Positions 27,133 to 36,081 of a stretch of 64,000 bases of DNA are shown here, piece by piece (the stretch's first letter is position 1; each line of letters starts with the position of its first letter). Position numbers and translations under genes: made by a program. Under the pieces are notes generated by a model. The model made no database searches. It saw only the letters and a list, made by a program, of their open reading frames with translations, and had not been told where the DNA came from. The stretch is taken from contig MKWG01000023.1 of assembly GCA_001899685.1 (NCBI GenBank), forward strand, positions 1 to 64,000, written 5' to 3'. The DNA is from Sphingobacteriales bacterium 44-15 (GTDB lineage: Bacteria > Bacteroidota > Bacteroidia > Chitinophagales > Chitinophagaceae).

Positions 27133-27241
27133 CTAGTGCTATGTCAACAATAATTTTTCGTATTTCTTTGTGAGAGGAGAGACGATAAATGTGAGGATTT
27201 CACATTTATCATCTGCCGTTTCACGTTTGACATAACACTAG
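27133..27241. repeat. Dispersed hairpin element, copy h (best full-length copy, with terminal inverted repeats)
   Basis: The 109-base copy begins CTAGTGCTATGTCAA and ends TTGACATAACACTAG; these 15-base ends are inverted repeats with one mismatch. Inside are CAACAATAATTTTTCG, GACGATAAATGTGAG and its near-complement TTCACATTTATC, and CGTTTCACG. It lies alone in the 341-base divergent gap between the sigma gene and lpxH. No gene is seen in it, and its small size and inverted ends resemble a miniature non-autonomous element. Confidence 0.8.
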
Positions 27242-27424
27242 AATAAAACGGCTTTACTTTAATTCACGCGACAATTTAACAAATAATTTTGTACTGGTCT
27301 GTTTAAGCATAGAATATTTATTTTCGGACAGGCATAACAGAGATACAAAAATTAGGGGTATATACTTATAGAAGTTTTTCACGAGCCCCCGGTCATACTT
27401 TAGCGATAAATGATGGTTTCCCTT

Positions 27425-27432
27425 TACCTTTG
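27425..27432 (+). promoter_or_regulatory. Possible -7 promoter box for lpxH
   Basis: TACCTTTG fits TAnnTTTG and ends 20 bases before the lpxH ATG, the same spacing as before the lipoprotein gene at 36951. Confidence 0.4.
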
Positions 27433-27452
27433 GCAATATTTATCTTGCACCA

Positions 27453-28211
27453 ATGCAAATCCCTGCAGGAAAAAAAATATATTTTCTTTCTGATTTCCAT
27501 CTCGGGGTTCCCGACCACGCTTCCAGCCTGCAACGGGAAAAGCTGGTCGTCAGGTTTCTTGATGAGGCTAAAAAAGATGCTGCCGTCATTTTTATCGTGG
27601 GCGACCTGTTTGATTTCTGGTATGAATACAAAAAAGTAGTTCCCAAAGGATTTGTGAGAATATTGGGGAAGATGGCCGAGATTACCGATAGTGGCATCCC
27701 TGTCCATTTTTTTGTGGGCAACCACGACATGTGGATGGACGGGTACTTTGAGCAGGAGCTTAATATTCCTGTTTATTACGAGCCCAAAACTTTTGAGTTT
27801 AACGGCAAACGTTTTTTAATCGGTCATGGCGATGGGCTCGGGCCTGGAGACAACGGCTATAAATTTTTGAAAAAAATATTCCGGAATAAATTTTGCCAGG
27901 CGTTTTTCGGGATCCTTCCGCCGTATATTGGAATGGGGATAGCGCACCAGTCGAGCAAAAGCAGCCGGGCGGCAACCGGGGAAAGCGATGCCAAATTTTT
28001 AGGTGAAGAAAATGAATGGCTGATCATCTATTGCAAAGAAATACTGCAAAAGGAGCATTATGATTATTTTATTTTCGGTCACCGGCATCTTCCTATAGAT
28101 TTTCCTCTGAAAGATAACAGCAGGTATATTAATTTAGGCGACTGGATCCGGTATTACAGTTACGCTGAATTTGACGGAGAAAACCTTTACCTGAAATATT
28201 ATCAGCATTGA
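27453..28211 (+). CDS. lpxH: UDP-2,3-diacylglucosamine diphosphatase, LpxH-type metallophosphoesterase
   Basis: The 252-residue calcineurin-like enzyme is likely the lipid A pathway hydrolase that releases lipid X and UMP. Metal-binding blocks are in order: SDFHLG (13-18), VGDLFDFWYEYKK, FVGNHDMWMDGYF, IGHGDGLGPGD and FGHRHLPIDF. This pattern is closer to LpxH than to other phosphoesterases. The TGA stop overlaps the TTG start of the next gene. Confidence 0.88.
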   Translation: MQIPAGKKIYFLSDFHLGVPDHASSLQREKLVVRFLDEAKKDAAVIFIVGDLFDFWYEYKKVVPKGFVRILGKMAEITDSGIPVHFFVGNHDMWMDGYFEQELNIPVYYEPKTFEFNGKRFLIGHGDGLGPGDNGYKFLKKIFRNKFCQAFFGILPPYIGMGIAHQSSKSSRAATGESDAKFLGEENEWLIIYCKEILQKEHYDYFIFGHRHLPIDFPLKDNSRYINLGDWIRYYSYAEFDGENLYLKYYQH

Positions 28212-29041
28212 AGATCATTTCTACTTTTATTATCACAGCAGCCGTTGCCTTAAGATCATTCGGGCAAACAGATACCCTGGGCGCAGCGGCATTGCTGGGT
28301 AATGCCATTGAGCGGGTAGAAACAAGCGATATTGCCTCGTTTACCGCAGATAATCTCGGGAATATATATATCCTCACTACGAAAGGACTACTAAAAAAAT
28401 ATGGAAACAAAGGAGATTCTCTCAACGTGTTTAATGAGGTGAGACGTTATGGAAATGTATATGCTATGGATGTCACCAACCCCCTTAAAGTAATATTGTA
28501 TTACAGGGATTTCTCCACGGTAGTAATGCTCGACCGGTTTCTCAACAGGATCAATACCGTTGATCTGCGCAAAGCAGGCGTCTTCCAGGCAAAAGCTTTG
28601 GCGCTCTCCTACGATAATAATCTTTGGGTCTTTGACGAGCAATCGGCAAAGCTTAAAAAGATAGGGGATGATGGGAGGCTTATTATGGAAACAACTGATC
28701 TGCGGCAGGCGCTTACCCGGCTTCCCTCTCCTCAAAAAATAATTGACCGGGACGGGTTTGTATACCTCTGCGATGAAGATAACGGGATATATATTTTTGA
28801 CTATTACGGCACTTTAAAAAATGAGCTGGCGTTGACCGGTATCAGGGATATACAGGTCATTAATAAAACGATCCTTGGAAGAAAGAATGGTAGTTTTGTG
28901 CGTTACCGGTTGGGTACCCTTGACCTGATGCAGGCGCATTTGCCGCCGCAGATAAAACTTTCGTACAATATCTGCATTATGCAGCAGGGCATTTATGTGC
29001 AGGACGGCGCGGGAGTTATCCTGTATCCGTATAAACAGTAA
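28208..29041 (+). CDS. Secreted beta-propeller-like protein of unknown function
   Basis: The 277-residue product begins with a signal peptide (MKIISTFIITAAVALRSFGQ) and then shows repeated short blades such as LGNIYILTTKGLLKKYGNKG, NNLWVFDEQSAKLKKIGDDG and DGFVYLCDEDNGIYIFDYYG, suggesting an NHL/YVTN-like propeller. No enzyme motif was recognised. The start codon is TTG sharing TTGA with the lpxH stop, which implies translational coupling. No ATG lies before the signal peptide, and the next one is about 80 residues in. Its role may be in the envelope, given lpxH upstream (inference). Confidence 0.72.
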   Translation: MKIISTFIITAAVALRSFGQTDTLGAAALLGNAIERVETSDIASFTADNLGNIYILTTKGLLKKYGNKGDSLNVFNEVRRYGNVYAMDVTNPLKVILYYRDFSTVVMLDRFLNRINTVDLRKAGVFQAKALALSYDNNLWVFDEQSAKLKKIGDDGRLIMETTDLRQALTRLPSPQKIIDRDGFVYLCDEDNGIYIFDYYGTLKNELALTGIRDIQVINKTILGRKNGSFVRYRLGTLDLMQAHLPPQIKLSYNICIMQQGIYVQDGAGVILYPYKQ

Positions 29042-29058
29042 AACTACAGCACCGGGGA

Positions 29059-30150
29059 ATGGATAGTATTTTTGATAAAATAGTTTTAGATAACAGCATA
29101 GGGGACTACACAGTAGTGGCGCTGGTCATCCTCGGAACGGTTGTGCTGAAAAAATTTTTCAGCAAGCCGCTTGCGGCTACCATCATCTGGCTGCTGCAGG
29201 TAGTGGGCCGGAAGGTAGACCGCAAAGCGTTCATTGATCTTATCCTCCACCCGCTTGAAGACTTTTTGATGGTCTCTACCTGGTTCCTGGCGCTCGCTTC
29301 GCTTCATTTTCCCGGGGTGCTGCAGCGCAATTTTTATCATACCAGTACAAAGATCATTGTTGAACGTATAGCCCTGGCAATAGTGATCGTTTATTTCTTC
29401 CGCCTGCTGATAAGAATGATAGATTACCTGGCCTATGTTATCAGCAAAAACGGTGGGGAAGAGCAGGGAGAGAGCCAGCACCAGCTCGTCATTTTTTTTA
29501 AAGATTTCCTGAAGGCGATCGTCAGTATTGCCGGCATATTTGTGATCATCAAATTTGCTTTTGGCTACCAGATCTCGGAGCTGCTTACGGGGCTTGGTAT
29601 TGTGGGCGCAGCGCTTGCCTTGTCGGCAAGGGAAAGTCTCGAAAACCTGATAGCTTCCTTTATCATCTTTTTTGATAAGCCTTTTGCTGTCGGCGACAGC
29701 CTGAAGGTCCAGCATGTTACCGGCACGGTGGAAAAGATCGGGCTGCGGAGCACGCGTATACGCACCACTGAAAAAACCTTTGTAAGCGTCCCCAACAAAC
29801 AAATGGTAGACAGCATACTTGATAACCTGACATTGCGCACTCAGCGGAGGGCTGACCTCAGGCTGGAGCTTGCCACTTCAACAGGCGTACAGCAGGTTGA
29901 AGATTTTTTAAAAGGGATGGACCGGGTATTACTGCACCCGAAGATTGAGAAAAAGACAGTCTTTCTCAGTGATATACTACAACAAGGCGGCTATCTTATA
30001 CACATAGAATACTATGCAGCCCCAATTCCTGTTGATGATTTTAATGCGCTTAAGCAGGAAATAAATCTTGCTACCATTCAGTTGTTGAATACGCTGGATA
30101 TTCAGCTTGTGACAATACGGAAAGCGGAGATTGAACCACCAAGACACTAA
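29059..30150 (+). CDS. Mechanosensitive ion channel, MscS family
   Basis: The 363-residue membrane protein has N-terminal transmembrane segments (about 17-36, 70-88, 105-122, 150-175) and the MscS pore and beta domain: GLGIVGAALALSARESLENL, IASFIIFFDKPFAVGDSLKV, GTVEKIGLRSTRIRTTEKTFVSVPN. A C-terminal alpha/beta domain follows (RADLRLELATSTG). Such channels open on membrane tension to release solutes in hypo-osmotic shock. It converges on the ABC ATPase gene across a repeat tract. Confidence 0.93.
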   Translation: MDSIFDKIVLDNSIGDYTVVALVILGTVVLKKFFSKPLAATIIWLLQVVGRKVDRKAFIDLILHPLEDFLMVSTWFLALASLHFPGVLQRNFYHTSTKIIVERIALAIVIVYFFRLLIRMIDYLAYVISKNGGEEQGESQHQLVIFFKDFLKAIVSIAGIFVIIKFAFGYQISELLTGLGIVGAALALSARESLENLIASFIIFFDKPFAVGDSLKVQHVTGTVEKIGLRSTRIRTTEKTFVSVPNKQMVDSILDNLTLRTQRRADLRLELATSTGVQQVEDFLKGMDRVLLHPKIEKKTVFLSDILQQGGYLIHIEYYAAPIPVDDFNALKQEINLATIQLLNTLDIQLVTIRKAEIEPPRH

Positions 30151-30200
30151 GACACAAAGTTGCACGAAGCATTTTCTTTGCGTGAACCGGTTTAACCACA
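30132..30200. repeat. Dispersed CACAAAG-type repeat tract after mscS
   Basis: The tract starts GAACCACCAAGACACTAAGA in the last codons of the channel gene and continues ACACAAAGTTGCACGAAGC. It is related to the tracts at 711-803 and 52004-52048. Confidence 0.5.
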
Positions 30201-30208
30201 ACAGCTTC

Positions 30209-31186
30209 TTACAAATACCAAAGCGCTTTGGACAATATAGAAAGCCCAATAGCGTCACCCGTTTTGAAATTGTTGTGAGCGGAATACACCGTTATAGTAC
30301 TGCCATTGCAGTCTGCTTCTGTTTCGTAGCCGTTGCCAAGGAAAGAAATGTTTTTTACTGTGACTGGATATTTAAAGTCGGAGCCTGCTACAGCACAGAT
30401 GCTCAACTGCTCCGGTCGCAGAAAGATCTTTTGTCCCTGTGTTGCATTATTTGCATGAAGCAGTCCGGAGGGCGGAACCATGTTGTATTTTCCAAACAAA
30501 CCGGCGATATATTCATTTTCAGGCTTTGTATATAATGCATGAGGGGTTCCTGATGTGATGAGCCGTCCGTGTTGCATTACCAGCACCATGTCGGCCCAGG
30601 ATAATATTTCAGCGGGATCATGAGATACCAGCATGCTGCTGATGTTCAGGCGCCGGCTGACGCCGGCAAGCACCGATTTCAATTTTGTTTTGTGAATATA
30701 GTCCAGGTTGGAAAATGGTTCGTCAAGCAGCAATAATCCGGGAGAAGAAATAAGCTGCCTGGCGAGGGCGATGCGTTGCCGCTCTCCTCCGGAGACCTGG
30801 CTGGTCTTTCGTTTCAAAAGATGGCTGATATCACATATCCGGAAAATATCTTCTGCCATATCGCCTTCCAGGCGGTTCAGGTATTCAAGCTCTTCTTCTA
30901 TCCGGTAGGAGTTGCGGAGTTCAAAGTGCTGAGACAGGTAGGCAATGCCGGGATGCCCGGGAATAAGTTTTTCGTGCGGGCCTTTTATCCGTTCTCCTTC
31001 AAAGAAAACAGTTCCGCGTTCGGGCTGGATAAGCCCGGCAATTATTTTCAGCACCGTGCTTTTCCCGGAGCCTGTTTCTCCGGCAATGGCAATTTTTTGA
31101 AATTTTTTTTGTGAAAAGCTGATATCATTCAGCTCAAAGCCCGGATCAATTTTTACAGAGATCCCCGATACGGTCAAAAATCCCAT
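30209..31186 (-). CDS. ABC transporter ATP-binding protein with TOBE domain (orphan)
   Basis: The 325-residue ATPase has Walker A GETGSGKST, signature VSGGERQRIALARQL, Walker B LLLLDEPFSNLD and the switch His in LVSHDPAE. The C-terminal part (about 240-325) resembles the TOBE domain of PotA/CysA/ModC-type importer ATPases. No permease or binding-protein gene lies nearby, so the partner and substrate are unknown. The start at 31186 fits the usual N-terminus; a longer frame upstream would run through a hairpin repeat. Confidence 0.85.
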   Translation of the reverse strand: MGFLTVSGISVKIDPGFELNDISFSQKKFQKIAIAGETGSGKSTVLKIIAGLIQPERGTVFFEGERIKGPHEKLIPGHPGIAYLSQHFELRNSYRIEEELEYLNRLEGDMAEDIFRICDISHLLKRKTSQVSGGERQRIALARQLISSPGLLLLDEPFSNLDYIHKTKLKSVLAGVSRRLNISSMLVSHDPAEILSWADMVLVMQHGRLITSGTPHALYTKPENEYIAGLFGKYNMVPPSGLLHANNATQGQKIFLRPEQLSICAVAGSDFKYPVTVKNISFLGNGYETEADCNGSTITVYSAHNNFKTGDAIGLSILSKALWYL

Positions 31187-31218
31187 AGGCGTAAAAGGAC
31201 AAAGATAAGGAGCTTTAC

Positions 31219-31297
31219 AAGGTGAAACGGCAGACGATAAATGTGAGCATCTCACATTTATTGTCTCACCGCTCACTTTTCTCGTTTGACACAACAC
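31219..31297. repeat. Dispersed hairpin element, copy i
   Basis: GACGATAAATGTGAG (31233-31247) pairs with CTCACATTTATTGTC (31251-31265), 14 of 15 bases, over a three-base loop. The copy ends TTTGACACAACACC. It lies between two same-strand genes, the ABC ATPase and the aldo-keto reductase. Confidence 0.75.
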
Positions 31298-31334
31298 CGG
31301 GGTTACCGCATTCAGATACGTTGCCCGGGAAAAA

Positions 31335-32234
31335 TCAGCGGTGCTGGCTATAATAATTAACCGGTATTTGTGACCGGAGAAAAGCAATTTCGTTGTCGGT
31401 AAGTGCCGGAGCTGTTATGGCGCCCACTATGTCATCAAGCTGCTGTCGGGTGCGGATACCTACCACTGCGGAAGAGATTGCGGCTTGCTGCAATACGAAC
31501 TGCAGCGCAGTCTGAGAGGCATTCCTGCTCATGCCCGAAATGGCGTGTACTGCCGAAGACATTTTATATACTTCATCAACGCTATAATTCAGATAAGTGT
31601 CCGCGGGTTTATCTGCCAGCAGGCCTCCGGCCAATGTACCTCTTGCCAGCACTCCGGTAGTATGCTCTTCCAGCAGGGGAAGACATGTTTCTTCAGGACG
31701 CCTGTCGAGCAGGCTGTATTGCATCATTACGCTTACAATATGGGAGCGTTGTATGTATTCACGTATAACATTGGGACGTATGGAAGAAATGCCATAGTAC
31801 CGGATCTTTCCCTGCTGCTGCAGCATTTCAAAAGCATCAATAGTCTCATCTATCGGGTCGTCAATCGTTCCTCCATGTAACTGGTACAGGTCAAGGTAAT
31901 CGGTTTGAAGCCTTTTCAGGGTACCCTCTATCGAAGAGAGGATATGTGCTTTGGTCGGGTTCCAGTCAAGGGCACCGCTTCCGTCCGTTCTGCGCTGGTT
32001 GCCCACTTTGGATGCTATCAGGATCCTGTCTCTTTTTCCTTTCACGGCTTTTCCAAGCGTTTCTTCATTAAAGCCATCCTGGTAAATATCTGCAGTGTCA
32101 AAATAATTTATACCTGCATCGATAGCATTGTTTATGAGCGCGGCATTTTCTTTGTCGTTTTTGCCAAGAGACATGCACCCGAAAGCGATCCCGCTTACAG
32201 ACAGCGTTGATTTGCCCAAGACGTGGAAATGCAT
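31335..32234 (-). CDS. Aldo-keto reductase
   Basis: The 299-residue NAD(P)H-dependent oxidoreductase shows the family's barrel motifs: GIAFGCMSLG near the start, the catalytic DTADIYQDG (Asp and Tyr), ILIASKVG (Lys) and DYLDLYQLHGG (His). GISSIRPN and SAVVGIRTRQQLDD bind the cofactor. It most resembles YdhF/YghZ-like members that reduce aldehydes and ketones. The start at 32234 gives the normal length; an upstream ATG would add 24 residues. Confidence 0.9.
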   Translation of the reverse strand: MHFHVLGKSTLSVSGIAFGCMSLGKNDKENAALINNAIDAGINYFDTADIYQDGFNEETLGKAVKGKRDRILIASKVGNQRRTDGSGALDWNPTKAHILSSIEGTLKRLQTDYLDLYQLHGGTIDDPIDETIDAFEMLQQQGKIRYYGISSIRPNVIREYIQRSHIVSVMMQYSLLDRRPEETCLPLLEEHTTGVLARGTLAGGLLADKPADTYLNYSVDEVYKMSSAVHAISGMSRNASQTALQFVLQQAAISSAVVGIRTRQQLDDIVGAITAPALTDNEIAFLRSQIPVNYYSQHR

Positions 32235-32351
32235 AGAAAAAGGTTTTCTTATTACAAAGTTCTGGTAAACAACGAATATATCAGGTGTTTTATTTGGTGG
32301 GCGCACCGTATTGTAAAACCTATTATATACCCCTTAGCCCGGACTTAGCGC

Positions 32352-32500
32352 CCTTTGCGGTAAAAAAAATTAACCGCAAAGGAAATACAAAGCTTTTCGC
32401 CCGCCTGAATGATCTTCAGATCGGGCAGGCAAAGACCACAAAGAAATCCAATGGGTATATTCCGTGTTTTGCAGGCACGCCCCCGGAAATCCCACAGATC
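32352..32500. repeat. Intergenic repeat family 2, copy A (before murF)
   Basis: About 77 bases from ACCGCAAAGGAAATACAAAG onward are nearly identical to the reverse complement of 44989-45060. An inverted repeat, CCTTTGCGGT at 32352-32361 and ACCGCAAAGG at 32373-32382, forms one end, and GGTATATTCCGTGTTTTGCA at about 32455 is shared in part with 39208-39252. Confidence 0.75.
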
Positions 32501-32532
32501 CCATTCGTTGATTACTGATTACATTTGCAGGT

Positions 32533-33810
32533 ATGCAAATTGAAAAAATGTATGATCGTTTCCTGGAGCACTCTTCCGTGGAAACAGACACCAGGAAATT
32601 GAAAGCCGGCGATATCTTTTTTGCGCTCAAAGGTCCAAGCTTTAACGGGAATCTTTTTGCCAGGCAGGCGCTTGACCTCGGAGCTTCTTATGTGGTGGTA
32701 GATGAAAATCCAGGCTTTACTGACGACCGGATCATCAGGACAGAGAACGTGCTGGAGTCGATGCAGGCGCTGGCGGGACATCACCGGCGGCAGTTCAATA
32801 TCCCCTTTATTGCTATTACCGGGAGCAATGGCAAAACCACTACAAAGGAACTGATCCACGCCGTGCTTTCATCTACCTACAAAACATATACAACCGAGGG
32901 TAATCTCAACAATCATATCGGCATACCGCTCACTTTGCTACGTATAAAAAAAGACGCAGAAATAGCGGTGATAGAAATGGGGGCAAACCACCTGAAGGAG
33001 ATCGAAGGATATTGCCGGTATACTGCGCCTACCCACGGCATCATTACCAATTGCGGAAAGGCCCACCTGGAAGGCTTTGGCGGTATAGAAGGCGTGAGAA
33101 AAGGGAAGGGAGAGCTGTATGATTACCTGAGGCTGCATAAGGGAACCGCCTTTGTGATGTGGGATTATGACTACCTCCGGGAAATGAGCAAAGGGATAGC
33201 GCATATACATACCTACGGCACAGCAGGAGCTGAAGTATCAGGCACTGCACAGCTCTCCGGCGCTTTCCTGCGGGTGGCTTTGGGATACAATGATACCGTT
33301 ATCCATACACAACTTGTCGGAGAATATAATTTGCCCAATGTGCTGGCGGCTGTGGCGGTAGGGCAATATTTTAAAGTAAACGATGAAAATATAAAGGCTT
33401 CCATAGAAGCATATACTCCTTCCAACAGCAGGTCCCAGCTGCTGGAAAAAAACGGGAGCAGGATCATACTGGATGCATACAATGCCAATCCAAGCAGCAT
33501 GAAAGCTGCTATAGAAAATTTTTCAAAATCGGCGGATAAAAATAAAATACTGGTGCTCGGCGCAATGATGGAGTTGGGCCCGGAAAGCGCAAAAGAGCAC
33601 GAAAGCCTGGTAGCGCTGATAAAAAAATACCCCTGGCACAAAGTGATACTGGTGGGAAGAGGTTTCTACGGCATTACCACCTCTTTTCCTTTTTTTGCCA
33701 GCGCCGCTGAAGCCGCTGCGTGGCTGAAAGACAATAAGATCAAAAACGGCACATACCTCATCAAGGGATCAAGAAGCATGAAAATGGAAACCGTGCTTGA
33801 TGCGCTATAA
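32533..33810 (+). CDS. murF: UDP-N-acetylmuramoyl-tripeptide--D-alanyl-D-alanine ligase
   Basis: The 425-residue ligase completes the peptidoglycan pentapeptide precursor. The N-terminal domain begins MQIEKMYDRFLEHSSVETDTRKLKAGDIFFALKG; the ATP site is TGSNGKTTTKELI (about 95-107), then EGNLNNHIGIPLTLL, AVIEMGANH and SNSRSQLLE. The C-terminal domain has LDAYNANPSSMKAA and KGSRSMKMETVLDAL. The TACATTTG at 32520-32527 is a possible promoter box. It stands outside any cell-wall cluster here. Confidence 0.95.
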   Translation: MQIEKMYDRFLEHSSVETDTRKLKAGDIFFALKGPSFNGNLFARQALDLGASYVVVDENPGFTDDRIIRTENVLESMQALAGHHRRQFNIPFIAITGSNGKTTTKELIHAVLSSTYKTYTTEGNLNNHIGIPLTLLRIKKDAEIAVIEMGANHLKEIEGYCRYTAPTHGIITNCGKAHLEGFGGIEGVRKGKGELYDYLRLHKGTAFVMWDYDYLREMSKGIAHIHTYGTAGAEVSGTAQLSGAFLRVALGYNDTVIHTQLVGEYNLPNVLAAVAVGQYFKVNDENIKASIEAYTPSNSRSQLLEKNGSRIILDAYNANPSSMKAAIENFSKSADKNKILVLGAMMELGPESAKEHESLVALIKKYPWHKVILVGRGFYGITTSFPFFASAAEAAAWLKDNKIKNGTYLIKGSRSMKMETVLDAL

Positions 33811-33978
33811 TGGAATGAAAAAGAAAAGCCTGGCTTCCGTCCTCTTTTTCACCGGCATATTCCGGGCATGCGTTGGAACGGGTCGACCCGGTGAATTACC
33901 CGGGTTTTATAACCTCAGGCTAAGATTTTATGCTATATATTTCATTTTAAATAGCCAACTTTGCAAAAACTCCAGAAA

Positions 33979-34443
33979 ATGACTGATGAAAAAAAACCCG
34001 GTTACATGGTTTCTGTTTTGGATAACAGATGCCCAAGGTGCAGAAGAGGAAAACTGTTTACCAGCAGCAATCCCTACCAGCTGAAATCTGTTCTGAAGAT
34101 GAATAAGGCCTGTCCGGTCTGCGGTCAGCCGACAGAAATAGAAGTGGGGTTTTATTATGGTACAGCTTATGTAAGCTATGCTCTGACTGTGGCTTTTTGC
34201 ATCACCACTTTTGTAATATGGTGGATACTGATCGGTTTTTCTGTAAAGGACGGAGATTACCGTCTGCTGTGGTGGGGAATAATCAATGGGGTGCTGCTGA
34301 TAGCGCTCCAACCGATTTTTATGAGATTATCCCGCACGATGTGGCTTTCCTGGTTTGTGAAATACGAGCCCGATTGGAAGAATAAGCCGATTTCTAAAGA
34401 ATCTGTAGAGCGGGTTGTTCCGGAGCAGATGAACAACTGGTAG
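33979..34443 (+). CDS. DUF983 family membrane protein
   Basis: The 154-residue protein begins with a zinc-ribbon-like segment with two CxxC pairs (RCPRCRRGKLF and ACPVCGQP), then two hydrophobic segments (about 60-83 and 95-118). This order is that of DUF983, a family found in Bacteroidota and Alphaproteobacteria with no settled function. The ATG at 33979 is chosen over an in-frame TTG at 33961 because it gives the usual short start. Confidence 0.87.
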   Translation: MTDEKKPGYMVSVLDNRCPRCRRGKLFTSSNPYQLKSVLKMNKACPVCGQPTEIEVGFYYGTAYVSYALTVAFCITTFVIWWILIGFSVKDGDYRLLWWGIINGVLLIALQPIFMRLSRTMWLSWFVKYEPDWKNKPISKESVERVVPEQMNNW

Positions 34444-34504
34444 CCCAAACCGGTTTTCAGCGCGGGTTCTTGTGTTAAATCAATCAAATTTTGTCTGTTC
34501 ATTT

Positions 34505-34566
34505 TCGTGAGAAGTGAGATGTGAGACGGATTTTCACGTCTCACATTTCGCCTTTAACGCAGCACT
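34505..34566. repeat. Dispersed hairpin element, copy j
   Basis: It runs from CGTGAGAAGTGAGATGTGAG to CACGTCTCACATTTCGCC and ends with the degenerate tail TTTAACGCAGCACT. It lies between two same-strand genes (DUF983 and gntP). Confidence 0.6.
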
Positions 34567-34686
34567 GCCGGCAATTTCAGAAAATACTGGCCTGTTCCGG
34601 TTCATTTGCTATATTGGCCACCGGTACAGATTGCGCTTGCCGCAGGGTGGGAAAGAATTTTGCTCAAATTTCATCCATGTTTCACT

Positions 34687-36006
34687 ATGGCTTTATTGAT
34701 CATTGCTGTTTGCATTATCCTTCTTGTATTGCTGATCACCTGGGGAAAAACCAATGCTTTTCTTGCTTTTTTACTGGTTTCATTATTGGCGGGCGCGTTG
34801 CTTGGTATCCCGCTTAACCAGCTTGCAGGCGCAGTGGAAAAAGGAATGGGTGATACACTCGGGTCTCTTACTGCAGTAATTATGATGGGGGCGATGCTCG
34901 GAAAACTGGTAGCGGAAAGCGGCGCCGCGCAACAGATTGCGTCTTCACTGATGAAAGTATTTGGAGCGCGGTATATTCAGTGGGCTTTAATGATCACCGG
35001 GTTTGTGATCGGCATTCCTCTTTTTTATAATGTGGGATTTGTGCTTATGGTGCCCCTGATATTTTCAGTTGCGTACCAGTATAAGCTGCCTGCCGTTTAT
35101 ATCGGGTTGCCAATGTTGGCCTCTCTCTCTGTTACACATGGGTATCTTCCTCCGCATCCCGCGCCTGCAGCGCTGGTGAATCAGTTCAATGCCAGTATGG
35201 GTTTGACATTGATGTATGGGCTTATCGTGGCTATTCCCGCAATCATTGTTGCCGGGCCGGTATTCAGCCGTACATTGAAAAATATTAAATCAGTTCCCTT
35301 ACAGGTTTTTCAGCCGGCAGTCATTCCTGAAGATAAACTGCCCGGGCTGTTCAATAGCCTGGTCAGCGCAATGCTGCCCGTAGTGTTGCTGATCGCTACC
35401 ACGGTGCTTCCCCTGCTTTTGCCGGGAGCAGAAGTTATCCGGAATGTATCTGCCTTTTTCGGCAACGCAATGATAGTAATGCTGATAGCGCTTGTTATTG
35501 CAACATTTTCTCTTGGGCGAAGATCCGGCATGAGCATGAAAAAAATAATGCAGGTGTATGAAAGCGCAGTGAAAGACGTGGCAATGATATTACTGATCAT
35601 TGCCGGCGCCGGAGCTTTCAAGGAAGTGTTGACTGTAAGCGGTGTAAGCAATAATATTGCCGGGGTGCTGGAGGGATGGCCGCTGCATCCCCTGGTGCTG
35701 GCATGGATCATTGCCTGTATTATAAGGGTCTGTATTGGTTCGGCAACTGTAGCCGGTCTTACTACTGCGGGCATTGTAGCGCCGCTCGTCGTGCAGGGCC
35801 GGGCAGATCCCAATCTCATGGTTTTGTCTATCGGCGCCGGCAGCCTTATGTTCTCTCATGTGAACGACGGCGGATTCTGGTTGTTCAAGGAATATTTCAA
35901 CCTGAGCGTAAAGGATACGCTGCGATCATGGTCGCTGATGGAAACCATTGTAGCGATAGTGGGACTTATTGCCGTGATGATTCTCAATGTTTTTGTGGGA
36001 AGATAA
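34687..36006 (+). CDS. Gluconate permease family transporter (GntP-like)
   Basis: The 439-residue membrane protein belongs to the Gnt family of H+ symporters for gluconate and similar sugar acids. It has about twelve hydrophobic segments and family sequences AGAVEKGMGDTLGSLTAVIMMGAMLGKL, GIPLFYNVGFVLMVPLIFS, THGYLPPHPAPAAL, GSATVAGLTTAGIVAPL and SHVNDGGFWLFKEYFNLS. No gluconate kinase is next to it, so the exact sugar acid is unknown. The start at 34687 puts the first membrane segment at the N-terminus; the longer frame adds 27 residues read from a gap. Confidence 0.92.
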   Translation: MALLIIAVCIILLVLLITWGKTNAFLAFLLVSLLAGALLGIPLNQLAGAVEKGMGDTLGSLTAVIMMGAMLGKLVAESGAAQQIASSLMKVFGARYIQWALMITGFVIGIPLFYNVGFVLMVPLIFSVAYQYKLPAVYIGLPMLASLSVTHGYLPPHPAPAALVNQFNASMGLTLMYGLIVAIPAIIVAGPVFSRTLKNIKSVPLQVFQPAVIPEDKLPGLFNSLVSAMLPVVLLIATTVLPLLLPGAEVIRNVSAFFGNAMIVMLIALVIATFSLGRRSGMSMKKIMQVYESAVKDVAMILLIIAGAGAFKEVLTVSGVSNNIAGVLEGWPLHPLVLAWIIACIIRVCIGSATVAGLTTAGIVAPLVVQGRADPNLMVLSIGAGSLMFSHVNDGGFWLFKEYFNLSVKDTLRSWSLMETIVAIVGLIAVMILNVFVGR

Positions 36007-36022
36007 CAGGGGTAAGCTGATT

Positions 36023-36076
36023 ATCGTGAAAGGTGAGAAGATAAACGTGAAATAAATACTTCACGTCTCACCTAAC
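36023..36076. repeat. Dispersed hairpin element, copy k
   Basis: TATCGTGAAAGGTGAGAAG and TACTTCACGTCTCACCT can pair across TAAACGTGAAATAAA. It fills the convergent gntP/enoyl-CoA hydratase junction. Confidence 0.65.
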
Positions 36077-36081
36077 AATGG

